Of a stretch of 64,000 nt of DNA, positions 37,804-48,611 are shown piece by piece. How positions within the stretch are numbered: position 1 is the stretch's first letter; every line of letters starts with the position of its first letter. The translations under genes and the position numbers were made by a program. The notes beneath the pieces are model-generated. The model did not search any database and was not told the DNA's origin. It was given only the letters and a program-made list of their open reading frames with translations. This DNA is from Caprimulgus europaeus (taxonomy: Eukaryota > Chordata > Aves > Caprimulgiformes > Caprimulgidae), in NCBI GenBank assembly GCA_907165065.1, contig OU015525.1:53267537-53331536 (forward strand). The letters run 5' to 3'.

Positions 37804-38520
37804 ACACAGAATAATTTAGGTTGAAAGAGTCCTTAGATCCAAGGTCCTACTCAACGCAGATCTTGCTCCAAAGTTACTCTGTGTTCCCTGTGGCCTTGGC
37901 CAGCTGAGTTGTGAGTATCAACAAGGACCTATGTTACACACTTTCTATGGGAATCCTGCTCCTGGGATGAACCATTCTCACTGTGAGGACATTTTTCCTT
38001 ATATCTAATTTGAACTGACTATATATATAATAATAAAATCATAGAATCTTTAAGGTAGTACCATCTTGATGAGGGCTTGGTTTCATTGCTACCAGGATGT
38101 GCTGCTGACTCCTGCATATCATGTATCTGCCAAGCCCCCATGTTCTCTCCTGTCAAGCTGCTTCCTAGCTGTACGACCCAGCCCACAAAGGGGCTGCATG
38201 GGTTATTCTCCTGCAGATGAAGAGCTCTGCATTTGCCCTTGTTGGGCTGTATGACATTTCCATCAGGCCATCTCTACAGCTTGTTGGGTGACCCCTGGAC
38301 AGTGGCCATGCACCCCAGTGTAGCCATTGCTTCCCCAACTTGGTGGGGCCCACTAACTTGCCAAGAGTGCATACTGTCTCCTTTCCACGGCTCTAATGAA
38401 GACGATGAATGAGATTGGCCCCAAGGGTCACCTCTGAAGATGCTGCTTGTAAGCAGCTGTGGGTTGCACTGGGGACCACTGATGATGTTCAACAGTTCAG
38501 CTGGCTTTTCACCCACTTTA
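37804..38520 (-). repeat. Old CR1 LINE, 3' end plus decayed RT segment
   Basis: Two minus-strand CR1 pieces are separated by a short TA-rich tract. Positions 37804-38018 resemble the CR1 3' end (CACAGAATAATTTAGGTTG on plus is the decayed tail and conserved block). Positions 38060-38520 correspond to the end of the reverse-transcriptase frame: the plus strand shows CTCTGCATTTGCCCTTGTTG, a block that in intact CR1 encodes the stretch just after the catalytic domain, and GATGAATGAGATTGGCCCCAAG, from the region near the conserved FADD-containing part. Frames are broken by many substitutions and indels, so nothing functional remains. A trace of another octamer tail (ATCATAGAATC, 38038) hints that these may be two nested or adjacent insertions. 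Confidence 0.8.
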
Positions 38521-38565
38521 TAGTTCACTTCTCTCCAAGAAAAACATTTGCAAAAAACTCTCATT

Positions 38566-38616
38566 CCTTATAGGCTAAAATTTATAGGCTAAAACTTATA
38601 GGCTGAACCTTACAGG
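38566..38616. repeat. Short tandem repeat, ~15-bp unit
   Basis: CTTATAGGCTAAAA-like units occur three to four times in tandem (CTTATAGGCTAAAA, TTTATAGGCTAAAA, CTTATAGGCTGAAC, CTTACAGG). It is a small local duplication just beyond the CR1 piece. Confidence 0.75.
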
Positions 38617-38813
38617 TTTAGAACTGGATTCTAATTATTCTTTGTTCTTATACCAGCCCTACCTTTGCTAAACCTGACAGATTCAAGAGAGCAGGTAAAG
38701 CTTAATTCTAGAAAACTAGAATTAACAGCAAGAACTGCTGTCATTTTCTCCTCCCTTCTGCATTTTGAATGAGTATTCTATCTATAGGAAACTATGGACA
38801 AAACACAGCTCAC

Positions 38814-39020
38814 CATCACCGCCTTTGAGGAAGTTGCTGCTGCTTTGCCATCAGAGCTGAAGAGCTCCCTCAAATCCATCTGTGGCAGAAACATTCTTTG
38901 GGAAGGCAACAGAAGAGCAGACAAGCTGTCTACGGGAATTGCCACCCAGAGCTCAGGGTTTACCTTCTGCCTGCTTGTTTCTTACCCCTCTACAGTCACA
39001 ACACACATCTGCTCAGCATT
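38814..39020 (-). CDS. Putative exon pair around a 90-bp intron, product unknown
   Basis: Two minus-strand open segments are separated by a 90-bp intron-like gap. The first, 39020-38986 (35 bp), follows the acceptor CACCTGTCCCCACAG and ends at a GTAAGA donor with two bases of a codon left over. The second, 38895-38814 (82 bp), follows the strong acceptor CTTCTGTTGCCTTCCCAAAG, needs exactly two bases, and ends on a codon boundary before GTGAGC. Each has only one frame without stops and the phases agree. The second encodes FLPQMDLRELFSSDGKAAAT among its residues. The DNA is GC-richer than its surroundings. On the opposite strand an 80-codon frame (38794-39036) spans the same bases; it begins with ATG and is the main alternative. 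The family is not recognised. Confidence 0.25.
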
Positions 39021-42000
39021 CTGTGGGGACAGGTGATCAGATGAAGTAATCCTGAAGTGCTGCAGATATTTCACTTGAAAGAGAAAGATGACAATTCAAA
39101 CCCACTCTGTCTCTCAGATATTATATCCCTTGTTCTTCACAGAGAGCACTTCCAATCCTGATTATAGGGTTTTTACAATAAGTATAAATGGCTCTGCTCC
39201 TTCTACTGGAACAAAGTGTTTTCTCCATTTTTATTCTCCCCTAAAGAAAAAGCCTGTTTCAGTTACATTGGGTATCAAAATTATCATCAAAATATAATCT
39301 GAAATGGTATGTAATTATTTTTTCATTTTCAGATCAGTCTTTGACAGACATGCCTGAAGGCAAAATAGATTCATATCTTTAACAACCTTCTAGTAGCTGA
39401 AATCTATAAACAGCTTATACAATGTACAAATTGCTATTACAACAAATCACTGAGACTTAAAAGAAATCTTTGAAAAGTGAAGTAACTAAATTAACCTCTG
39501 AACAGTGAACACATTCAGTAGCAGAGAAAACTGGACAGTTGTTTAATAAATCTCTTTTTAATTGCATTCATTTTGTTAAAGGAAATAATTCCAAATGAAC
39601 AAAATGTGGGTTGGTTCTTCTAAATGCTACATTGAAGTTAGAACAACTATGCTGACTTACTTCTAGAAACCATGAAGGCTCAGCCATGCCATGAGGTTAA
39701 GAATGGGAACTTAGATACTACCCTGCAATACATACACTTAGTTCACTTTCAAATTACAAAGGAGCTTAAGGAGAAATTGTGTTGTAAATACCCACAGCAT
39801 CATTGCCTAAAATTGAGCTATGTCTTCTGTGGGCATATTTTTGGGGCTTTATTCGTGCAAGCTTTGCTAAAGCAGAAACATTTCAGATTTCACAGTGAAA
39901 CTATACCTCTAGGAGAGGTATTGAAAGAGTGCAAAGTTGAGGGGTTTTTCCACAATCAGGAAACTGAATGTTCTGAAGAATTTGCTTAAACCTAGCATGT
40001 GAATCATTAAGTCAACAAATGCAGAGAGAATATGTTTCGATCTATCCTCAGGGACACATCGGTGGGTGGCCTTACTTGTCTATAAAGAAATGTTAAATAA
40101 TCTGTTCTTAGAATTTAGTGCAAGGACCCAGCCATGCAGTCTTTTTATCTCCCCCTTTATTTTATTTGTCCAACTTCACCAGTCTGAGGAACAGAAATTG
40201 GTGTTCAAAAAGGAAGAACAAACTTTTGAGTTCAAAGGGAGACAGACCCTCTCTTTCTTCATCAGCTGAACTTGAACCATGCAGCACTACGCTGCATTTC
40301 CCAGGGAGGAGATGGTGCATTTGGGGGATGAGAGTCCCCACCACTGCCCAGTGCACAGGACAGACCTCTCACCAGCCTGTGCCCCGCTGCTGGGCTGCAT
40401 CATGAAGCTGACTTGATGTATACCCAGAAGACAGTAAAGCCTCTTCTCTCTATGGACAGATAAGAACCCTATTCTTTGGCTGAAAGGAAAAGAAGATTCT
40501 TGTGTCCTTCCTGTGGTTAAAAGATGCAATTGTGTATGTGAGATTTGTAGCATATTTAAAGATATGAAATATTAAAGATATGATGTGACTTTAAAATCAT
40601 CACATGTACTTACCAAAGGGAAAATAAAACCCTGAGTAGGAGACTGATCTCATTACATTCAGAAACATTTTTTGTACAATGAAAAGTAATATTTGCTGAA
40701 ATAACGCAATACTAACCACTGTTATCAGTTTATTATTAAACTGTTTAAATCTCTACATCTTCTGTTCATCTATGGATGAGACACCAGGTATTAATACTTA
40801 TTTTGTGACTATCTAATTTCCAGAAGCTGGATGCTACAGAAAAGTGATATATAAACATAGCAATAGCTAAGTGGAGAGTTTTCTATTATAAGCAGTACCT
40901 GTGTTTTAACTACAACTGTATAACAGTAAATTAAAATATAAAGATCAACTAAAATATCAAAGTTAAATCTCGGGATGCATCTGTACAAAATGAAGCAAAA
41001 GTAGATGCTCTCTCATAGGTTATGAAAATATATACATTTGTGTTCTCCATTAAGTAGAAATACACTCTGCAGTTGGGCCAGTAAAGCTTAAAGCATTTAA
41101 AGCAGACCTTTTCTTCTAGATTTAGCATGCATGACTCCCAGTTAATACTCTCTAGGTATTTTAAAAACTGAATTATCTGTTTATGTTTAAATTCTGAAAC
41201 GTGTTTCATTTAGGTTGCTAGTACAAAGTCTTACTGAAGCTTTTTAATCCATTTCAGCTTTAGCAAATATTCTCCACAGTATTTTAGCCAAAGGCCTTCC
41301 TGGTTGTCTTAATTCACTGTGAATAAATTTGCTTCTACAGTTAACAGACAGGCCCCTAAAGCCAGAAATATCCTAAATTATTGCTATGGTGTATTTTGGG
41401 ACATAACTTAATTACTAAATCTAAGTACTAGAACTATGAACAAGAAGCTTATTTTATGTGTTAGGTAACTCGCAAGACAGAGTTGAAAATTCCCAGTGGA
41501 AATATGATGATCTTTACATGTTTGACTAATGAAACCTACTTCAAGCAATGTGAGGTATTATGGAATGTTAAAAAAAAATACAGGAGATAAATAAACCATC
41601 TTACTTTTTAGAAAAAGAACTTTTATATAAGGCTGTTGAGGTGTATTGGTCAATTAAGAGTACTAGACCTGTTATTTTAAACATACAAGCACAGAACCTT
41701 TTGTCACTCCTATTGTGACTATTTGTTGGAGCAAGCAAAAAATACTGTGTGGGATTTGAATTTTCCTCAACCTGCGGATGTGCAGCTCAACAGAGCCAAC
41801 TCCTCTTTGCATAGTAGTTTCATGTAAAACACACGAAGAGCACTGGGTCCAGAGAAAGCACATGTTTGGCTGATGCTAGCTAGAAGAAATCTGTCCACTG
41901 TGTTGAAAAACAGAGGTCTTCCACTGACCAGTGGAGAAAGCTCTGGGAAGCTAGATGTACAACATCAAGTCAGACTGCAGGCTTGGAGATGTGTGTCACA

Positions 42001-43098
42001 ACATGCTTCGTCACATGTAGGAACCATAGGTATTGCAAAACTCTATATCAGATTGATGGAAAAGGTAGGCATGACAATATTATTTTGATGTTTCCTAAGA
42101 AAATATGACTGTCACTAAAGCGCATGAAAAATAACAAATTCATAGGGGGTGGTGGAAGTTGTAAATTTGTCCAAGGTAAGCATACCACAATGGATTTGTC
42201 TGCATTAACTGTGATGAAAATTTCCTCAACACACTTAGGCAGAAATATGCAGTGCAGAAACTGAATAATTCAGTTTTCATTCCTTTTAAGTGTCATGGGG
42301 CAGTGGCAACAACAAATGAAAGGTATTTATTAAAGCATCTTGCTGTCTAGGTTTTTTTGGTAAATGCAACATCCATAGTGATAAAGGAACTCCTTCTCTG
42401 AGAGCAAACTGGGCCATGCCCGCTCCTGGCTTCTGCAGAGTAGTAATGCAGTTTCTAAAAGCCTCATTGTAGACTTCTCTGGCTTTTATGGTTTTGTCAC
42501 TATGCCAGCACAGGAAACTTAATTTTTTTCATGATGACATAATCTAAAACGACAGTTTCATTTCTTAAGTTATAATGAAACTTCCATACATGGTTCCACC
42601 TCTAGGCATGGCACCATCTATAACACTGATTGTTAAGAAAACATTGCCACATTAGTCCCTAGACAGGTATGAAATTAATGTGATCAAAATGTAAAAAACA
42701 AAATTAAACAGCAGATTGATGGGGAAATAGCACTCTCAAGTTCATATAACTTAGACATTTAAAACAATTATTCTTACCGTTCTATTAATCTGTCTTAATT
42801 TAAGTTTTTCATAATACAGTAAACAAATGATCCCTTTGCTAATATCTCAATTTCTTACAATGGTCTGGAACAGATACTCTAAGGAATATGCCAAGAAAAT
42901 AATAATATAGTAATACACATTAAAATCATACAGTCATGCTAGTTAATTCTCCAAAAAGTGAGATTTATCTCATTCCTAAAGTAATAGTAATCTGAATGTT
43001 GTCATTACCCACAGATGTTTATTTCCTCACTTCATATTGTGTTGTTACTTAGATATCAACATTATATTGCCACAGCATCTATGACTAGTACTACTTAC
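39021..43098. other. Unique AT-rich DNA
   Basis: No gene is recognisable. A 105-codon plus-strand frame at 39672-39989 starts with ATG in a fair context (GAAACCATGAAGG) and is cysteine- and histidine-rich, but it shows no motif or homology I know and no splice or promoter evidence. A GC-richer stretch at 40260-40420 has overlapping frames on both strands. The remainder is AT-rich. Confidence 0.45.
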
Positions 43099-44412
43099 GG
43101 GCAGATAGTAAGGCTGATGCTCACCACCAACTGATCTGCCACCAAAGTCCTTTGGCAAGACGGATGGATTCTGACCTGCGTAACAGGCTTTTCTTCTGGA
43201 AAGCAGGGAGACAGAAGGGAAATCTATAGTCTTCTTGCACTCTGTAGGTGGGACCTGTGTGAGCTACATACTGCTTTCCTGAGAGCTGGGAAAAGTTGCT
43301 GTGTCCCATCTTTTGGACATAGCTAGGGAATATCTTGAATTTGTCTTGGGTAGGTAAGGCTTTGCTTTGAATCATTCTTTCACTGGAACTTTTTTTCCTT
43401 TTTCACATAAGGGTGAACAGAGTTGCCTTATTTACCCTCTCAGCAGAACTCATTGCCTTGATTATTTCTTTAATGGATTATTTTGTGCATCTCCTCTTCA
43501 GTGAAAATTCTCTTTTCGGCATCTTTTAATAGATGTTCTTATTACTCACCTTCTTATCTTTTTTCTGTTCCATACATTTTTTCCATTCCATTTCATCCTT
43601 TAGGTATTCTAGCAATTTCTTCACTTTCTTAGTGGATGGAGTATGTTAAAGAGCATTTTTTATTGAGCTCTCCACAATGACATATAGTCTTTCTTCTCTG
43701 TGGTTGCAATTAATTTTGAATGAGGTGATGCCTATGAGCAATTCAACAGCACATTACCAACACATATTGTCAACTCTGACATGTTGTGCACTGTTCAATC
43801 ACTTAATTTTGTTTGCTACCTCTGAAATTTTAGAGATATTTCCTGTACATTTGTACCATGTGTGTATTTGTTAGCTGTAAATCTGTCACATAACAAATCA
43901 CTTCCCTTCCAAAGCCTGCAAAATTACACAAAGCAGGATGATATTTATTAAATATAACACTTGTTTTCAAAAGGAGGCTTGTGGCAGTCCAATATTACTT
44001 CAAGTGGCTGGAACATATACGTGGTTAGATAGTAAGGTATGTACAGTTTCATGTGCAATTTTATGTTTTGCTTGAAGAGACATGCCAATGAAAATTCAAA
44101 AAGTTCCAGACTGGAAAGAAAAATCTCAAATAAGAGAGAATTTTGCTTAAATCTGAAAATATAGTAAATATTAGTTCCACTTGCAACCCCAGGTCCATTT
44201 CAAAGCCATTATGATGTGCATATGGAATGTCTTTTAAATACTCTAGAGTTTTGGTCAAAATATATTTCAACAATTAAATTACTTATTAATTTCTGGGAAG
44301 AAGAATGAACATATCTTCCTTTTATGTTTGTCTTTTCAGTCTTTTCAGACAGATAAAGTTAACCTTACCACTAGCAACAGTTTAGCTGGAGGAACAGGTC
44401 CAAGTTGTGGCA
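43099..44412 (-). CDS. Putative exon cluster, three phase-linked exons, product unknown
   Basis: Three minus-strand open segments lie in order. They are 44412-44369 (44 bp, acceptor CATCTTTCCTGACATATAG, donor GTAAGG), 43627-43550 (78 bp, acceptor ending CATCCACTAAG, donor GTGAGT) and 43254-43099 (156 bp, acceptor CTCACACAG, donor GTAAGT). The first ends on a codon boundary, and the second and third start and end on boundaries, so the three join in frame. They also join in frame to the pair at 39020-38814. The middle piece is lysine/glutamate-rich (LLEYLKDEMEWKKCMEQKK), possibly helical; the last includes CYAGQNPSVLPKDFGGR. A stronger acceptor inside the last segment, at 43195, would break the phase. 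No family is recognised. The purine-rich middle piece gives such residues easily by chance. Confidence 0.22.
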
Positions 44413-44439
44413 CTATATGTCAGGAAAGATGTTGATCAG

Positions 44440-44800
44440 TCAGAGCATACTGGGAAAGATCAGAGTACACAAAGCCTAGAAATAATGACCTTTGAAAAAT
44501 GATAGGATAAATAGAGACTACTTAGCCTGATGAAGAAAAGACCACAGAGAACATACTAACAGTTTTGATACCCACAAAAATCTGCTTCCTGTATGGAGGG
44601 TACATGATGTGCACAGAGAAGAAGCAATGAGCTTAAATAGCAGATAAAAAGATTCAGTTCAGATATTAGCAAAACTGATGAAAATAGTGGGGTTCTGGAG
44701 TTGGCTGTCTGGAGACATGCAGTCTCTGCTAACAGATGTCTTTAAGAAGCTGTAAGACAAATATCTGTTAGGAGGGTCATAGAACTTGTTTTGAGGCATG
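44440..44800 (+). repeat. Ancient CR1/L3-like LINE 3' end
   Basis: A heavily diverged plus-strand fragment follows the CR1-family 3' block order: a CTTAGCCTGATGAAGAAAAG region, then TTCAGATATTAGCAAAACTG, then TCTTTAAGAAGCTGTAAGAC, and finally GGGTCATAGAACTTG, near the expected tail. Similarity is only by pattern, so it could be an L3 or another old CR1 relative. No coding capacity remains. Confidence 0.5.
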
Positions 44801-47340
44801 AATTTGGGAACAGATTTTTTAATAATTTGCCAGTTCTGTGATTTCTTGCTTCTAAGTTGCGATTGTTCTTAATGGTGATGTTTTTCCTGTCTCATTCCAT
44901 GACCATTCTTTTTTTAGTCAGCTCTTGCAAGGGATGTTATCTTCCTCTGATTCTTTCTTTTAACCATCTAACACTTCTTCCGATTCCTAATGTACTGTCA
45001 TTTGTTTTTCTGTCTTTGCCTACAGTGCTATTAAAAAGTCATACTTAGAGTTCCTAATTTGCCATTCATTTTATTTTACTGTGAATACAATACTGAAATA
45101 ATCACACCACAAGAATGTACTGTAATGTCCCATAATGTATAATGATTCTTCTAATGATTCAGGTTTGAAATGGAATAATTTTCCTAGACTAATCACCTCA
45201 TCAGAATACCATAATGGAAACCTCAAGTGGTCTCTCTAGCCTTGAATTCAAAGCATTACACCAATCTAAATCTCACAATTGACCTTCTAATGCCTCTGTA
45301 GCAGGAGCCTCAACAACCTTCAATTGAAATAATGTTGTCAATGCATATTCATATATCTCACATTATAACACTAATACAGCAAGGTCTTCGCAAAGTTTCA
45401 CTGATGCTCTCTGGAGATTACTGCTGCCACATGAACACCGATCTTGTGTGAGCAAGGAGTGCATGAAAGTGACAAAAATAACTAGTCTCCAAGGCTGCAC
45501 ATCAAAATGGATGTCTTCAAAATGTTTCTTTTTTAATATGAACACTTACATTCTATGCACATTCAGCAAATACTAAACTCACCTTAACCTTCAGTTCTTA
45601 TGTTGTAATTGGACAAATGCTCTGTTGGCTAATATGGTTCCTATCTGTTTTGCTAATGTTTATGTCTGTTTTATTACTTAACTTGGATTTTATGTCAGTT
45701 AGAATTAGATATGTCTCTGCTTTGAAGGCTACAGGACTAACTGGGTTTTGGTTTTCAGTCTTAAATGGAACTTTCTGGTTTGCTTTGTCATAAATAAAAG
45801 AAACTGTAAGATTTTCCTTATGATAGAAGATGCAATATTTCAGTAAAACTCAAACAGTGTGAACAGACACATTGAGCTGAAAAGTGCTACGTCATTGCAG
45901 AAATTATATTATGAGTGTGCTACTTGAACAAACATAAAGCTTGTTGAGGGCACTTAATTCCTTACAATGTAGAATGACAGAAAATTGTTGACTCCTTTGA
46001 GAAAAAAAGTTTGAAATATCTCTCAGGAAATATAACTCTTACAAAGTGCAATTCTCCTCAAACTATAAAAAGATAGTGACCAAAAGTGGTGCTATTAATC
46101 CACATTAACAATTTCTTTGCAAAAACCAAGCTCTCCAAATCATTCAGAACTGTAAGGTTAAGTTTGTAACAGCAAAATACTCCACTTCAACTCTGAAAAC
46201 TGAGAAACCTTACAAGAAACTGTGAAGAAATAAAGAATAATTTTGTTACTGCTCTGTATTTATGACAAAATATTTTTCTCAGCTTTGTTACCCAAAGCAT
46301 AGTCAGAGAAAGTCAGGTTTTAAAACTGTGAAATATTTCCTTTTTGTCAATTCTGTCAGTGAAGCATTGGCCATGTATTCACAATATTAAAATGCAGGAG
46401 AAGATGCACTGCTCTCCATCATGCCCTTGTGCCTTAATGAGCCTGTCAAAGAAGTACACTGAAATATTGCATTAATATAAGGGGAAAAGCAGAAGTAATA
46501 ACTATTTCTGATAATTCCTATATAATTCAGCAAACAAAGTACAGCAATAAGATAGTAGTTCCAAGGTGGTAAAGTTACCTAGACAACATTTTTATTGATG
46601 GATCAAATAGATTACCTTATAAACACTGACATAAAAAAATAGAAATAAAGCCACACTTTATATGTGATTTTTATTTATTTTTCTTTCAAAACCACATAAG
46701 GTGAATATATCAGGAAAAAGATGAAGTAAATCTCCTTTTATTCAAATACTAATGCTTAAAAGCCAGTTTTTCTTGCAAGAATGTGCATATTAATACATGA
46801 AGAATAGACTTTTTAAAGACGGAAAAGACAAAGACATGCTCTAAGAAAATGCCTATTAAATTTCATGGTTTACTAAATGGTCTTAACTCTCTTTTCTTTA
46901 TGTGTATTTGTTGCCTAATAAAATGTCAATCCCTGACTCAGAATACTAGCACAGTTTCTTTTTCAATAAAAGATCTGTTTAATATTTTAATTTAAGGATT
47001 TCTGGGCACAGGTCTGATTACAAGGTCTGGGTAGAGGTTTTATATTCCCAGGTAAAGCAATATCTTTTTGGTAGTCTCAGAAGACCAAACATACCATACA
47101 TGCTATACAAATGAGGAATAATGAAAATTTATGTTTTAAAAAGTAGTATGTTATATTAATACAATATCATCATTTTAATATGCAATTTAACTAGTCCATT
47201 TCCAGTTAATACTGATGATTTTGCAGCCCTAGCCTTAGAGTGCAATGTTTTTCTTCCCCTTAATCCCAGATTATTTTCTTGTCTCTCCTCTCCTCTACCC
47301 ACTGCCCAGATGACAATTAAATATTATTTTCTAAACTTAC

Positions 47341-47565
47341 AAATCCCCACAGCTCCTTGGTGTTTAGTATTAAAGTCCAGGTCTGGCTCAGGCAGGATAT
47401 TTGCAGTTTTTCTTTCAAGGTTTCAGTTGTGTGGTCTGAGATATACAAATTTATTTTTAATTTCTCTGTGGAGAACATGCTTCCTTTGATCATATCTCTG
47501 ATGAGAGTTCACAAGATTCTGGGTAACATCTCCTACTCACAGAAATTTCTCCCAATCCACGTTCT
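47341..47565 (-). CDS. Weak putative exon pair, product unknown
   Basis: On the minus strand 47565-47541 (25 bp, acceptor CTGCACTATTTGAG, donor GTGAGT) and 47435-47341 (95 bp, acceptor TATATCTCAG, donor GTAAGT) are open and phase-compatible across a 105-bp gap. The longer one has a single open frame of 31 codons, including ISCLSQTWTLILNTKELW. It does not connect in phase to the exon-like segment at 44412 unless another exon lies between. The pair may be chance. Confidence 0.15.
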
Positions 47566-48595
47566 CTCAAATAGTGCAGAAACAACACATGTCATAAAAT
47601 AGATACTTCACTTAACTCTTCTTTAATGCCCAGCCCCTTGATCAGGCCTAGACCCCTGGCACATTTAGCTTCAATTCTGCTTTTCAGCTCCTAGCACCTC
47701 ATTGCTATATTATCTGAGTACTTATTCCTTTGTCCCCTGTTGCATGTGGACTACAGTGAGTGAATATGAACAACTCTCTGGACAGTGATTGTATGTTTTC
47801 TTGTATTTGTCAATACAAAGCACAGCAAACCCTTGCTTCCCAGACACTGCTGCAGTATAAATAATCCAGTATCTTCAGGAAGTTGTGTGTTTGCTTATTA
47901 TCAGGGGAAAGGAGAAGAGGAGCCACGAAGAGAAGACAAAAAAGGAATTTTGTTGAATAATTCATTGACATTTCAGTAAAGCCATTTACCATATTGACAC
48001 TATGTCCAGTTGCTTATTCAAGGAAGACTCTTTGACCTACTCTATTTCTAGACATTCATACAGTTCTAGTAATTAGTACAGCCACCTCTCTGCAACTGTT
48101 AAGGTTGTGAAGAGACTAGATTCTTTACAATACAATAGTATTCTTGATAATACCATACTCAAATACTTTCTCTCCTCCTCCCTAAACCATATTTTAATGA
48201 CAATCCTCTCCTGAGAGGTCTCTGAAGTTCTGCTGACATGGTTTTCTTTGATTAAATTGAGACAGCATGGATAGCTTTTGATCCAAATATTTTTGGGATG
48301 TAAAAAAAAAATACACTCTTGTCAAAGAGCATCTGTCATGAAAGAATTGTTTTAACAAAAGCAAATCTTTTAACATTTCAGCTTTGTGTGCCTCATTTTC
48401 TAAGTGGATGTGTTTGTAATCTGTTAGGGTATCACTGTCTCTCTGGGATCATTTGGCTAACATAATTTAAACAGTGCTCTGGTTTGAAAATCTGCAGAAA
48501 CATTCAAACAGGCAGGAAAATTTCTTCTTTGGAAACTATTAACATGAAACTTTAGGATCAGGAACATCAGGAAAAGTTCCTATTCTCTCTCTTTC

Positions 48596-48611
48596 AAAAA
48601 AAAAAAAAAAA
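48596..48611. repeat. Poly(A) run of 16
   Basis: A homopolymer of 16 A bases. No retroposed gene or CR1-type element ends here, so it is a simple repeat rather than a retroposon tail. Confidence 0.8.
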
